Shown piece by piece: positions 45,214-53,635 of a stretch of DNA of 64,000 nucleotides. The notes under the pieces were generated by a model that worked only from the letters and a program-made list of their open reading frames with translations, did not search any database and was not told the DNA's origin. Origin of the DNA: an uncultured Bacteroidota bacterium (GTDB taxonomy: Bacteria > Bacteroidota > Bacteroidia > Flavobacteriales > Flavobacteriaceae); contig CACJQM010000001.1 in assembly GCA_902595555.1 (NCBI GenBank), forward strand, positions 270,001-334,000, given 5' to 3'. Both the position numbers and the translations under genes were made by a program. Positions within the stretch are counted from its first letter, which is position 1; each line of letters starts with the position of its first letter.

Positions 45214-46331
45214 AAATTTACCGTTTCTGTTATTTTTAGACCATAACCAGCCATCCCAACTCTTTTAATTTTTCTATCCTTAGTAGTTAACAGTCTGATA
45301 TTTGAAACATTTAATTTGTGTAAAATTTGAGCACCAATTCCAAAATCTTTAGCATCCATCTTTTTATAAGGCTTGAAATCTTTTCCAGACTTCTGAAGTG
45401 TTTTTAAATGATTTATATTGTTAAGTATTGGTTTAGCCTCAGAATCTTGATTCACAAAGACTATAACACCCTTGCCTTCTTTGTTTATTTTTTTGGTAAT
45501 TTTTTTAATTATTGGATCCTCATTAATTACTAAATCATCAATACTATTGTTAATTGAACCAAAGGAATTTACTCTACACAAAACTGGTTCATCTTTAAGC
45601 CAATTGCCCTTTGATAGAGCAAGATGAATCTGATCATTATTTTTTTGCTTGAATGTGTTTAAATTAAACTCACCATATATGGTCTTTAGATTAAATTCAT
45701 CGATAAGATCAATTAGACTATCGTTTTTCATTCTATATGAAACTAAATCTTCGATTGAAATAATCTTTAAATCAAATTTATTAGCAACTTTAAATAAATC
45801 GGGAAGTCTTGCCATTGTTCCATCTTCATTCATTATTTCACATAATACACCAGCAGGTTTAAATCCAGCTAATCTTGACAAATCAACAGCAGCTTCAGTA
45901 TGACCTGTCCTTCTTAATACTCCACCATCTTTAGCAGATAAAGGAAAAATATGTCCAGGTCTTGCAAGATTAGAGGGTTTGGTTTTTTCATTTACCAGGG
46001 CATTAATAGTTTTTGATCTATCACTTGCAGAAATCCCTGAGGTAACTCCGTCGCCAATTAAATCAACTGAAATTGTAAAAGCTGTTTGCATTAGTTCAGT
46101 ATTATTTGAAACCATTGGGTCAAGTTTTAAATGTTTGCATCTTTTAGATGTTAGTGGTACGCAAATTAAACCCCTTCCATGTGTAGCCATAAAGTTTACA
46201 ACATCAGGTGATATGATCTCTGCTGGATATATAAAGTCACCTTCATTTTCTCTATTTTCATCATCAACAACAATTATTACTTTGTTGTTTTTTAAATCTT
46301 CAATGGCTTCTTTAATTGTATTTAATTTCAT
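45210..46331 (-). CDS. ribB: 3,4-dihydroxy-2-butanone-4-phosphate synthase with degenerate GTP cyclohydrolase II domain
   Basis: A 373-residue RibBA-type protein. The N-terminal RibB domain (about 1-205) is complete, with VVDDENRENEGDFIYPAEI, ATHGRGLICVPL, GVTSGISASDRSKTI, RPGHIFPL and GHTEAAVDL, so it should make dihydroxybutanone phosphate from ribulose-5-phosphate. The C-terminal part keeps the GTP cyclohydrolase II fold landmarks (GIGAQILHKLNVSNIRLLTT, GMAGYGLKI) but lacks the three-cysteine zinc site: the region that should read RVHSECLTGD then CDCG reads CRVNSFGSINNSIDD. It probably has only RibB activity, with GTP cyclohydrolase II supplied elsewhere. It overlaps lptF/G by 4 bases. Confidence 0.9.
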   Translation of the reverse strand: MKLNTIKEAIEDLKNNKVIIVVDDENRENEGDFIYPAEIISPDVVNFMATHGRGLICVPLTSKRCKHLKLDPMVSNNTELMQTAFTISVDLIGDGVTSGISASDRSKTINALVNEKTKPSNLARPGHIFPLSAKDGGVLRRTGHTEAAVDLSRLAGFKPAGVLCEIMNEDGTMARLPDLFKVANKFDLKIISIEDLVSYRMKNDSLIDLIDEFNLKTIYGEFNLNTFKQKNNDQIHLALSKGNWLKDEPVLCRVNSFGSINNSIDDLVINEDPIIKKITKKINKEGKGVIVFVNQDSEAKPILNNINHLKTLQKSGKDFKPYKKMDAKDFGIGAQILHKLNVSNIRLLTTKDRKIKRVGMAGYGLKITETVNF

Positions 46332-47761
46332 TTAAACTTAATTAACTTATTTTTTAGTTCTTCAAATATATTATCAATATTTAATAGAGACTTATCTGAT
46401 GATGCTCGTTTAAGAAGATAGATGCCTAAGGGAAGCATAACAATATTTGAAATCCAACTTCCTATAAAAGGACTTATACTTCCATCTTCTGCTGCATTCT
46501 TAGCAAAGGTTCCAAGAAAATGATAGAATAGAAACATAATTAATGCTGTAACCACTGGAAATCCAAAACCTCCTTTTCTTATAATAGCTCCAAGAGGTGC
46601 ACCCAAAAGAAACAATATTAATGTTGATATTGGTATTGCATATTTATCATGGTAGCTTGTCTTGTGAAGGTTAATTATTTTTTCTCTAATAAAAAAGTTA
46701 GCTTTTTGTGTATCAAGATTAGCAATCTGATTATTAATATTATTCTCAACTGAATTGATAATTGATTTTTGTGATTGTAAATCAAAATCTACTAAAATTG
46801 TATTGTAGTTAGTAATATCAATAGTGTTTTTTTCAAATGGTCTATTATATCTTGTTTGAAAATTAAATACGCCTGTTCTTCTGTAGAAATTTTCCCCAAA
46901 ATTAGCATATTCCTTAACCAATTTATTTTCTAAGGAATCAATGCTATAGTCAAGTTGTTTCAAATTTTGCATCCTAAAAGTATTGTTATACCTCTCTTCA
47001 GAGAAATCAACATTGTAAATTTGCTTTAAGTCAATAAATATTTCGTGTTCTTCAAAATATATTTGAGTATGGGGCTTGTATTGTTTTGAATTTGGGTTTT
47101 CAGCTAAGATTTCTTCATATCTATATCCGTCAATTAATTGAATTCGTAAAATATCATTTTCTTCATCAGATATTAACTTTCCATTTTTTGCTTTAATAAC
47201 TATTGTATTGTCGTTATTTCTGTTTGTTTTGTGTATTATAACATCTTCTAAATTGGAATTATCAATTCCTGATTTATTAGAAACCTTAATATTCATTAAA
47301 CCTAGATCGTTAAATATTCCCTCAGTAATAGCAAGTGATGGTTTAACTTTTGCTAAATTTTTTCTGAGATTATATGATTTGAACTCAGAATAGGGAATTA
47401 GATTATTTGATACAAAATAAACAACAACACAAAGTAAAATATTGAAGTACATTAAACTTTTCATCGATCTAAATAATGATATGCCTGATGACTTAATTGC
47501 TGCAAACTCATAATTTTCAGCAAGATCTCCAAAAGTCATAATAGATGCTAAAAGAACTGTGAGGGGGAGAACAAGTGGAATTAGTTTTGGACAATAGAAA
47601 ATTAAAAACTTAAAAATTATTTCAAAATCAATTTCTTTTCCAGCTAAATCATCTATAAACATCCATATTGTTTGAAAAATAAAGACAAACATTATTAAAA
47701 AAAAGAAACTAAAGAATTTAGTCAAATAGGATCTTAATATGTATTTATCTAAAATTTTCAT
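46328..47761 (-). CDS. LptF/LptG family lipopolysaccharide export permease
   Basis: A 477-residue YjgP/YjgQ-family protein. It has three N-terminal membrane helices (about 12-110), a large periplasmic beta-jellyroll domain (about 120-375), and three C-terminal helices (about 380-455) including YAIPISTLILFLLGAPLGAI. It forms, with LptB and a partner, the ABC transporter that extracts LPS from the inner membrane. It overlaps ribB by 4 bases downstream and lolA by 4 bases upstream, consistent with a conserved envelope operon. Whether it corresponds to LptF or LptG cannot be decided here. Confidence 0.88.
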   Translation of the reverse strand: MKILDKYILRSYLTKFFSFFFLIMFVFIFQTIWMFIDDLAGKEIDFEIIFKFLIFYCPKLIPLVLPLTVLLASIMTFGDLAENYEFAAIKSSGISLFRSMKSLMYFNILLCVVVYFVSNNLIPYSEFKSYNLRKNLAKVKPSLAITEGIFNDLGLMNIKVSNKSGIDNSNLEDVIIHKTNRNNDNTIVIKAKNGKLISDEENDILRIQLIDGYRYEEILAENPNSKQYKPHTQIYFEEHEIFIDLKQIYNVDFSEERYNNTFRMQNLKQLDYSIDSLENKLVKEYANFGENFYRRTGVFNFQTRYNRPFEKNTIDITNYNTILVDFDLQSQKSIINSVENNINNQIANLDTQKANFFIREKIINLHKTSYHDKYAIPISTLILFLLGAPLGAIIRKGGFGFPVVTALIMFLFYHFLGTFAKNAAEDGSISPFIGSWISNIVMLPLGIYLLKRASSDKSLLNIDNIFEELKNKLIKFK

Positions 47762-48354
47762 AATTCATTAATGTAATAACCATCATAATCAGATTTATTA
47801 AAAATAAATAAGTTAATATCCAAATCTTGATTAAATAATGTTTTATTAAAAAAAATAGAATTGGAGTAGGTATTTGATAATTCTTGATCTATCCGCACAA
47901 TGTTGTAGTTCTTGTCTATTTCAATTTTATACTCATAATCATTATTGTCAACATATGATATTATAACTATCTCATTTAATGATACTTTAAGATTGTTTTT
48001 GTTCCTTTCAATGACCTTAGACAAATTTGATGGAATAAGATAGTTGGATAGTTCATTTGATTTTAAAACATTTACCTCCATATTTTCCTTGATAATATTG
48101 TAATGTTTATTACCATCAAAAATAAAAACTACGTCATCAATTGTTATCCTGTATTTGTTATTTGAATAGATTAATTCACCTTTATTTTTAAAAATAATTT
48201 CATTGTTATTTTTACTAACGTATTCAAATTCAATAAAATAATTGTCGGTTTTTTCATAATGATTTATGAATGAATCAACAAAATTTTGTGAAAAAATAAT
48301 ACAGTAGAAAAATATAAGGTATGATAGATAATTAATCAAAATTTTAAGTGTCAA
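47758..48354 (-). CDS. LolA-like outer-membrane lipoprotein carrier protein
   Basis: A 198-residue periplasmic protein with a signal peptide (about 1-22, ending IIFSQ) and a LolA/LolB-type half-barrel: alternating strands such as NYFIEFEYVSK, KGELIYSNNKYRITIDD and VFIFDGNKHYNII. LolA shuttles lipoproteins from LolCDE to the outer membrane. Divergence from proteobacterial LolA is strong, but position between ftsK and lptF/G matches the bacteroidotal order. It overlaps ftsK by 11 bases and lptF/G by 4 bases. Confidence 0.8.
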   Translation of the reverse strand: MTLKILINYLSYLIFFYCIIFSQNFVDSFINHYEKTDNYFIEFEYVSKNNNEIIFKNKGELIYSNNKYRITIDDVVFIFDGNKHYNIIKENMEVNVLKSNELSNYLIPSNLSKVIERNKNNLKVSLNEIVIISYVDNNDYEYKIEIDKNYNIVRIDQELSNTYSNSIFFNKTLFNQDLDINLFIFNKSDYDGYYINEL

Positions 48355-50680
48355 GTAGTTCTTTCAGGTCTATTAAATCCTTAACTAAAACAGCCCTAGC
48401 TTTACTTCCTTCAAAAGGACCAACTATTCCAGCTGCTTCAAGTTGATCAATAATTCTGCCAGCTCTATTATAGCCAAGTTTCATTTTTCTTTGCAATAAT
48501 GATGCAGATCCTTGTTGTGCAGTCACTACAATTTCCGCTGCATCATTAAACAGAGGATCTCTATCCTCAATATTGTCATCTATTGTTGAAATTGAATCAT
48601 CTTCACATTCTGGCAAAATATAAGCTTCTGAATAACCTCTCTGGGATCCTATAATATCAGTTATTTTTTCTATTTCTTCAGTATCTATAAAACCACACTG
48701 CAACCTAATCAAATCATTACCTTGAGTAAACAACATATCTCCATTTCCAATTAACTGATCAGCACCACCAGAGTCAAGAATTGTTCTTGAATCAACCTTA
48801 GCTGTTACTTTAAATGCGATTCTTGCAGGAAAATTAGCTTTGATTAAACCAGTAATTACATTAACTGAAGGTCTTTGGGTAGCAATTATTAAATGAATAC
48901 CAACTGCTCTAGCTAGTTGTGCTAATCTTCCAATTGGTGTTTCAACTTCTTTACCTGCGGTCATTATAATATCAGCAAATTCATCTACAACTAAAACTAA
49001 GTAAGGAAGGAATTTATGACCATGATTTGGATTGAGTTTTCGCTTTTTAAATTTTTGATTATACTCCTTTATATTTCTGCACATAGCATCTTTCAAAAGT
49101 TCATACCTTTTTTCCATTTCAATACACAAAGACTTTAGTGTTTTAACCACCTTTTTTGTATCTGTTATTATAGATTCTTCTGATTCAGGGAGTTTAGCTA
49201 GAAAATGCCTTTCAATCTTATTAAATAATGTTAATTCAACTTTTTTAGGGTCAACTAAGATAAATTTAACCTCAGCAGGATGTTTTTTATATAAAATAGA
49301 AGTAATAATGGCATTGATTCCAACTGATTTACCTTGTCCTGTAGCACCAGCAACTAGCAAATGGGGCATTTTTGTTAAATCAACAACTAAAGTCTCATTA
49401 CTTATTGTTTTTCCTAAAGCTAGAGGAAGCTCCATTTCAGCATCTTGATATTTTTTTGAGCTGATCAATGATTTCATTGATACAATCTTTCTGTTTTTAT
49501 TGGGCACCTCTATACCAATTGTGCCTTTTCCTGGAATAGGTGCAATTATTCTAATTCCCAAGGCTGATAACGATAGAGCAATATCATCTTCAAGACTTTT
49601 GATTTTAGATATTCTTATTCCAGCTTCAGGAACTATTTCATATAATGTGACAGTGGGACCTATAGTAGCTTTTATCTTTTCAATTCCAATTTTGTAATTT
49701 TTTAATGTATCAATAATTTTTTCTTTATTTTCTTCTAATTCCTCTTGATTTATAGTGATTGCTCCATCTTTATCATGTTCATTTAAAAGTTTTAAATCTG
49801 GTTGCTTATATGATTTAAGTTCTAGTGTGTGATCAAATTCACCAAACTTCTTTAATAAATCAGTCGAAGTCTTTTCAACAGTCTCTTCATCTTTAATTTT
49901 CTCAACATCAATTTTTATGTCATCTATTAATCCATCTCCATCTAAGTCAGAACCATCAGCAACTCCATCTCCATCAATATCAATTTCATTAACTGAATCA
50001 CTCTCTATTTTTGAAAAATTTTGAATCGTTGGTTTAATTTCGTTTTCTGTTGTTTCAATTTCCTTATCAATTACTTCATTCTCATATTGATCTTCGTCTT
50101 CATTGATATTTAAATCAGATTTTTTTATTGGGTTATTGAATTTGATATTATTTACCCTAGATTTTATTAATTCAAATAAATAAACTGGAGTTATTTTTAG
50201 CTTGACAATTAAAAAAGTTAAAAAACCAAAGAGAAGAAGAAATATAAATCCAATATCTCCAACATATTCGATTATTTTTAATTTCATTTCAAAGCCAAAC
50301 ACACCACCATAAATTTGATTTTTAAAGAAATATGAAGCAAGTAATGAAAACCAAAACATACATAGAATGAATAAAATCACCCTATCTAAAATTTTATTAA
50401 TTCCACTATTAAAAGTAAGTGAAAGTCCAATTATAAATGTCAGAACAGGTATAAATAAAGCTCCTATACCAAAACCTTTATAGATTAGGTAAAAAGATAT
50501 ACTTAAACCAAATTTTTTCCCAATGTTTTCAATTTCAATAGATTCGTCTAAAAGTGCAGTTATTGATGACTGATCTGTTGTCCAAGAAAAAAAGAATGAA
50601 ATCATGGAGATAAAAACCACAATAGACAATAATGTTAAAAAAACACCAGTTACGTATTTTAAATTAGTATTCTCTTTCAA
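48344..50680 (-). CDS. ftsK: FtsK/SpoIIIE family DNA translocase
   Basis: A 778-residue translocase with four membrane helices (about 9-34, 60-92, 99-119, 142-162), an acidic linker, an ATPase core with Walker A GATGQGKSVG and FILVDPKKVEL plus LVLVVDEFAD, and the C-terminal gamma winged-helix (LLQRKMKLGYNRAGRIIDQL, with EAAGIVGP) that reads polar DNA motifs. It pumps DNA through the division septum and activates XerCD at dif. The linker at about 233-257 contains two DxDGDG-type calcium-loop repeats, unusual for FtsK. Its start overlaps nhaC by 4 bases; lolA follows with an 11-base overlap. Confidence 0.93.
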   Translation of the reverse strand: MKENTNLKYVTGVFLTLLSIVVFISMISFFFSWTTDQSSITALLDESIEIENIGKKFGLSISFYLIYKGFGIGALFIPVLTFIIGLSLTFNSGINKILDRVILFILCMFWFSLLASYFFKNQIYGGVFGFEMKLKIIEYVGDIGFIFLLLFGFLTFLIVKLKITPVYLFELIKSRVNNIKFNNPIKKSDLNINEDEDQYENEVIDKEIETTENEIKPTIQNFSKIESDSVNEIDIDGDGVADGSDLDGDGLIDDIKIDVEKIKDEETVEKTSTDLLKKFGEFDHTLELKSYKQPDLKLLNEHDKDGAITINQEELEENKEKIIDTLKNYKIGIEKIKATIGPTVTLYEIVPEAGIRISKIKSLEDDIALSLSALGIRIIAPIPGKGTIGIEVPNKNRKIVSMKSLISSKKYQDAEMELPLALGKTISNETLVVDLTKMPHLLVAGATGQGKSVGINAIITSILYKKHPAEVKFILVDPKKVELTLFNKIERHFLAKLPESEESIITDTKKVVKTLKSLCIEMEKRYELLKDAMCRNIKEYNQKFKKRKLNPNHGHKFLPYLVLVVDEFADIIMTAGKEVETPIGRLAQLARAVGIHLIIATQRPSVNVITGLIKANFPARIAFKVTAKVDSRTILDSGGADQLIGNGDMLFTQGNDLIRLQCGFIDTEEIEKITDIIGSQRGYSEAYILPECEDDSISTIDDNIEDRDPLFNDAAEIVVTAQQGSASLLQRKMKLGYNRAGRIIDQLEAAGIVGPFEGSKARAVLVKDLIDLKELLDT

Positions 50681-52131
50681 TTCAACACTTTTTTAATTTT
50701 ATAATTAATTGCCGCAATAAATAATGTCATAAACGGACTAAGCCAATTAAAAATTGCAAAGACAAAATAGTCAAAAACACTAACATTCAGAACACTGGAT
50801 TGGTAAGCACCGCATGTGTTCCATGGAATCAATACAGAAGTTACTGTCCCTGAATCTTCAATTGTTCTACTTAAGTTAACGTTAGAAAGTTTTCTATCTC
50901 TGAAAGCTTCTGAAAACATTTTTCCGGGTATTACTATTGATAGGTATTGATCAGATGCTGTAATATTCACTGTTATGCAACTTAATATCGTACTAGCAAA
51001 TAAATTAAGGGTAGATTTTGCAATATTTAACAATGATAAACTTATAGTCTTTAGAGCCCCTATCGCTTCCATAACACCTCCAAAAATCATTGCACATATT
51101 ACAAGCCATATTGTATCTAACATGCCGCTCATTCCACCTGATGTTAATAATTCATTCAAAAACAAAGTATTTGTTTCGATGGTGGTTTTGGAAACTATAG
51201 AATCCATAATAATTGTGTAAGTAGAAACTCCAATGTTAGCATTTTGATTGATAATATTGTCAATTAATTCTGATTGAAATATTAAGGTAAATAAAGCCGC
51301 AGCACAAGTCCCTACAAATAATGAGATAATTGGATTTATTTTCTTAATAATCATTAAAACAACAATTAGGGGGACTATAAATAATACAGGGGATATGTAG
51401 AAAAAGTCTTTAATTGATTCTATATAGTCCACAGTATTTAAATTTTCAGAGGGAAGATTAAATAAATTATAAAAAACAAAAAAAATAAGAGCAATACATA
51501 TGGTTGGTACAGTTGTTATCATCATATATTTTATATGATCAAATAAATTTGACCCTGCAACTGCTGCAGCTAAATTTGTTGTATCGCTCAGAGGAGACAT
51601 TTTATCACCAAAATATGCACCAGATATTACAGCCCCAGCAACAACACCAACATCAAAACCAAGTGCTTTGCCAATTCCAATCAATGCAATTCCTATTGTT
51701 GCAGATGTTGACCAACTACTTCCTGTAGCAATGGCAACTATAGCACTTATTATAACACATGCAGGAAGAAAAAAAGATGCATTTATTATATTAAAACCAT
51801 AGTATATCATAGATGGAATAATACCACTCAATAACCAAGTTCCTGAAAGAGCTCCTACAAGTAATAAGATTATTATAGGATTACTTATTGATTTAATGTT
51901 TTTTGATATTGTATTGAATATGAAATCTACTTGTATTTTATTTTTGAGTCCAACTAAAAATGCTATTGCAGCTCCAATAAGTAGAATAAATTGATTTGAT
52001 CCCTCTAAAGATGAATCTCCATAAATATTAACATTAATATACAATAATCCAACTAAAAGAAATATAGGTGTTAGTGAATCAAAAAGACTAATATTAGTGT
52101 TTTTGTTAATAGTAGTTTTTTGTTTTGACAT
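50677..52131 (-). CDS. nhaC: NhaC family Na+/H+ antiporter
   Basis: A 484-residue transporter with about 11-12 helices. Family signatures include IIPSMIYYGFNIINASFFLP, ATGSSWSTSATIGIALIGIG, GAVISGAYFGDKMSPLSDTT, SDQYLSIVIPGKMFSEAF and LIPWNTCGAYQSSVL. NhaC-type antiporters exchange protons for cytoplasmic Na+, useful in a marine cell. It is the first gene of the leftward unit nhaC-ftsK-lolA-lptF/G-ribB, overlapping ftsK by 4 bases. It diverges from lpd across about 100 bases. Confidence 0.9.
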   Translation of the reverse strand: MSKQKTTINKNTNISLFDSLTPIFLLVGLLYINVNIYGDSSLEGSNQFILLIGAAIAFLVGLKNKIQVDFIFNTISKNIKSISNPIIILLLVGALSGTWLLSGIIPSMIYYGFNIINASFFLPACVIISAIVAIATGSSWSTSATIGIALIGIGKALGFDVGVVAGAVISGAYFGDKMSPLSDTTNLAAAVAGSNLFDHIKYMMITTVPTICIALIFFVFYNLFNLPSENLNTVDYIESIKDFFYISPVLFIVPLIVVLMIIKKINPIISLFVGTCAAALFTLIFQSELIDNIINQNANIGVSTYTIIMDSIVSKTTIETNTLFLNELLTSGGMSGMLDTIWLVICAMIFGGVMEAIGALKTISLSLLNIAKSTLNLFASTILSCITVNITASDQYLSIVIPGKMFSEAFRDRKLSNVNLSRTIEDSGTVTSVLIPWNTCGAYQSSVLNVSVFDYFVFAIFNWLSPFMTLFIAAINYKIKKVLN

Positions 52132-52152
52132 TATGATAGGCTAATATATTTG
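52124..52152 (+). promoter_or_regulatory. Candidate promoter for lpd (TTTG-17-TATATTTG)
   Basis: The plus strand has TTTG at 52124-52127 and TATATTTG at 52145-52152, separated by 17 bases, fitting the Bacteroidota -33/-7 pattern. A second TATTTTTG (52218-52225) lies only 5 bases before the lpd ATG, so a near-leaderless start is an alternative. Confidence 0.5.
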
Positions 52153-52230
52153 TAAAAATGGTGAATTTTCATCTTAAAATAAAGTAATAAAGGATTAAAT
52201 AATAATTTGAACATTTGTATTTTTGTATTA

Positions 52231-53634
52231 ATGTCAGAAAATAAGTTTGATGTTGTTGTTATCGGCTCAGGGCCTGGAGGATACGTATGTGCGATAAGAT
52301 TAGCACAATTAGGATTCAAGACAGCAATAATAGAAAAATATAAATCACTTGGTGGTACGTGCCTAAATGTCGGTTGTATTCCATCAAAATCACTTTTAGA
52401 TTCATCTCATCATTATGAAGATATTATAAAACATGCAGAAAATCATGGTATAGAAATTTCAGGAAAAATTAACCTTAACTTTAAAAAGATGATTGAAAGG
52501 AAAGACGGGGTAGTTCAGCAAACCGTTAAAGGGATTGATTATTTAATGAATAAAAACAAAATCACTGTATTTGAAGGTAAAGCATCTTTTGTTAATAATA
52601 ATACATTAAAAATTGCAGAAAAGAATGCCAATGTAATGTTCGATAAATGTATTATTGCAACAGGGTCTAAGCCAATATCTTTACCATTTATAAATATTGA
52701 CAAAAAAAGAGTTATCACTTCAACAGAAGCACTTTCTTTGAATGAAATACCAAATCACTTAGTTATTATTGGTGGGGGTGTGATTGGTTTAGAGCTTGGA
52801 CAGGTGTATAAAAGATTAGGTTCTGAGGTTAGTGTAATAGAATATTCTGATAAAATCACACCTTTTATGGATAATGATATTTCTAAGGAACTACTAAAAA
52901 TTTTAAAGAAACAAAAAATAAATTTTTACTTATCTCACGAGGTTTTTGAAGTTGAAAATAAAAAAAACATCATCTCTGTTAAAGCAAAAAATAAAAATGA
53001 TGAAATAAAAACTTTTGAATGTGACTATTGTTTAGTTTCGGTGGGTAGAAAAGCATATACAGAAGGTTTAGGTTTGGAAAATGTTGGAATTGAGATAGAT
53101 TCTGCTGGAAAAATTGTGACGGATTCAAAATTTAAGACAAATGCCGAAAACATATATGCAATTGGAGATGTTATTAATGGCCCAATGTTAGCTCACAAAG
53201 CAGAGGAGGAAGGCATAGCAGTAGCTGAAATTTTAAAAGGCGAAAAGCCTCATATTGATTATAACTTAGTACCTAATGTTATCTATACATGGCCTGAGGT
53301 TTCCTCTGTTGGTAGAACAGAGCAACAGCTAATTGATGATAATGTAGACTATAAAGTTGGAAAATTTCCAATGAGAGCTTTAGGAAGGTCAAGAGCTAGT
53401 TCAGATCTGGATGGTTTTGTTAAGATCATTGCAGATAAAAAATCTGATGAGATTCTTGGTGTACACATTATTGGAGCAAGAGCAGCTGATTTAATTGTAG
53501 AAGGCGTTACTGCTATGGAATTTAGAGCCTCTTGCGAAGATATTTCAATTATGAGTCACCCACATCCAACATACTCAGAAGCAATGAAGGAAGCTGCTTT
53601 AGCTGCATTAGATAATAGGCCATTACATATTTAG
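52231..53634 (+). CDS. lpdA: Dihydrolipoyl dehydrogenase
   Basis: A 467-residue flavoprotein disulfide reductase. FAD-binding VVVIGSGPGGYVCAI, redox-active cysteines in GGTCLNVGCIPSK, NAD-binding IIGGGVIGLELGQV, IYAIGDVINGPMLAHKA, and the catalytic His-Glu in SHPHPTYSEAMKEAA are all present. I chose the ATG at 52231 (MSENKFDVVVIG); the longer frame from a TTG at 52207 adds eight unconserved residues. It reoxidises lipoyl groups of the 2-oxoacid dehydrogenases and the glycine cleavage system, so it works with GcvT coded at 14 kb. It is monocistronic and convergent with a sulfatase gene 1 base away. Confidence 0.96.
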   Translation: MSENKFDVVVIGSGPGGYVCAIRLAQLGFKTAIIEKYKSLGGTCLNVGCIPSKSLLDSSHHYEDIIKHAENHGIEISGKINLNFKKMIERKDGVVQQTVKGIDYLMNKNKITVFEGKASFVNNNTLKIAEKNANVMFDKCIIATGSKPISLPFINIDKKRVITSTEALSLNEIPNHLVIIGGGVIGLELGQVYKRLGSEVSVIEYSDKITPFMDNDISKELLKILKKQKINFYLSHEVFEVENKKNIISVKAKNKNDEIKTFECDYCLVSVGRKAYTEGLGLENVGIEIDSAGKIVTDSKFKTNAENIYAIGDVINGPMLAHKAEEEGIAVAEILKGEKPHIDYNLVPNVIYTWPEVSSVGRTEQQLIDDNVDYKVGKFPMRALGRSRASSDLDGFVKIIADKKSDEILGVHIIGARAADLIVEGVTAMEFRASCEDISIMSHPHPTYSEAMKEAALAALDNRPLHI

Positions 53635-53635
53635 A

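Noticed and set aside
52131-52319. 62-residue frame between nhaC and lpd on the minus strand
   Set aside because: It overlaps the lpd start and the promoter region in antisense, with composition of a shadow frame.
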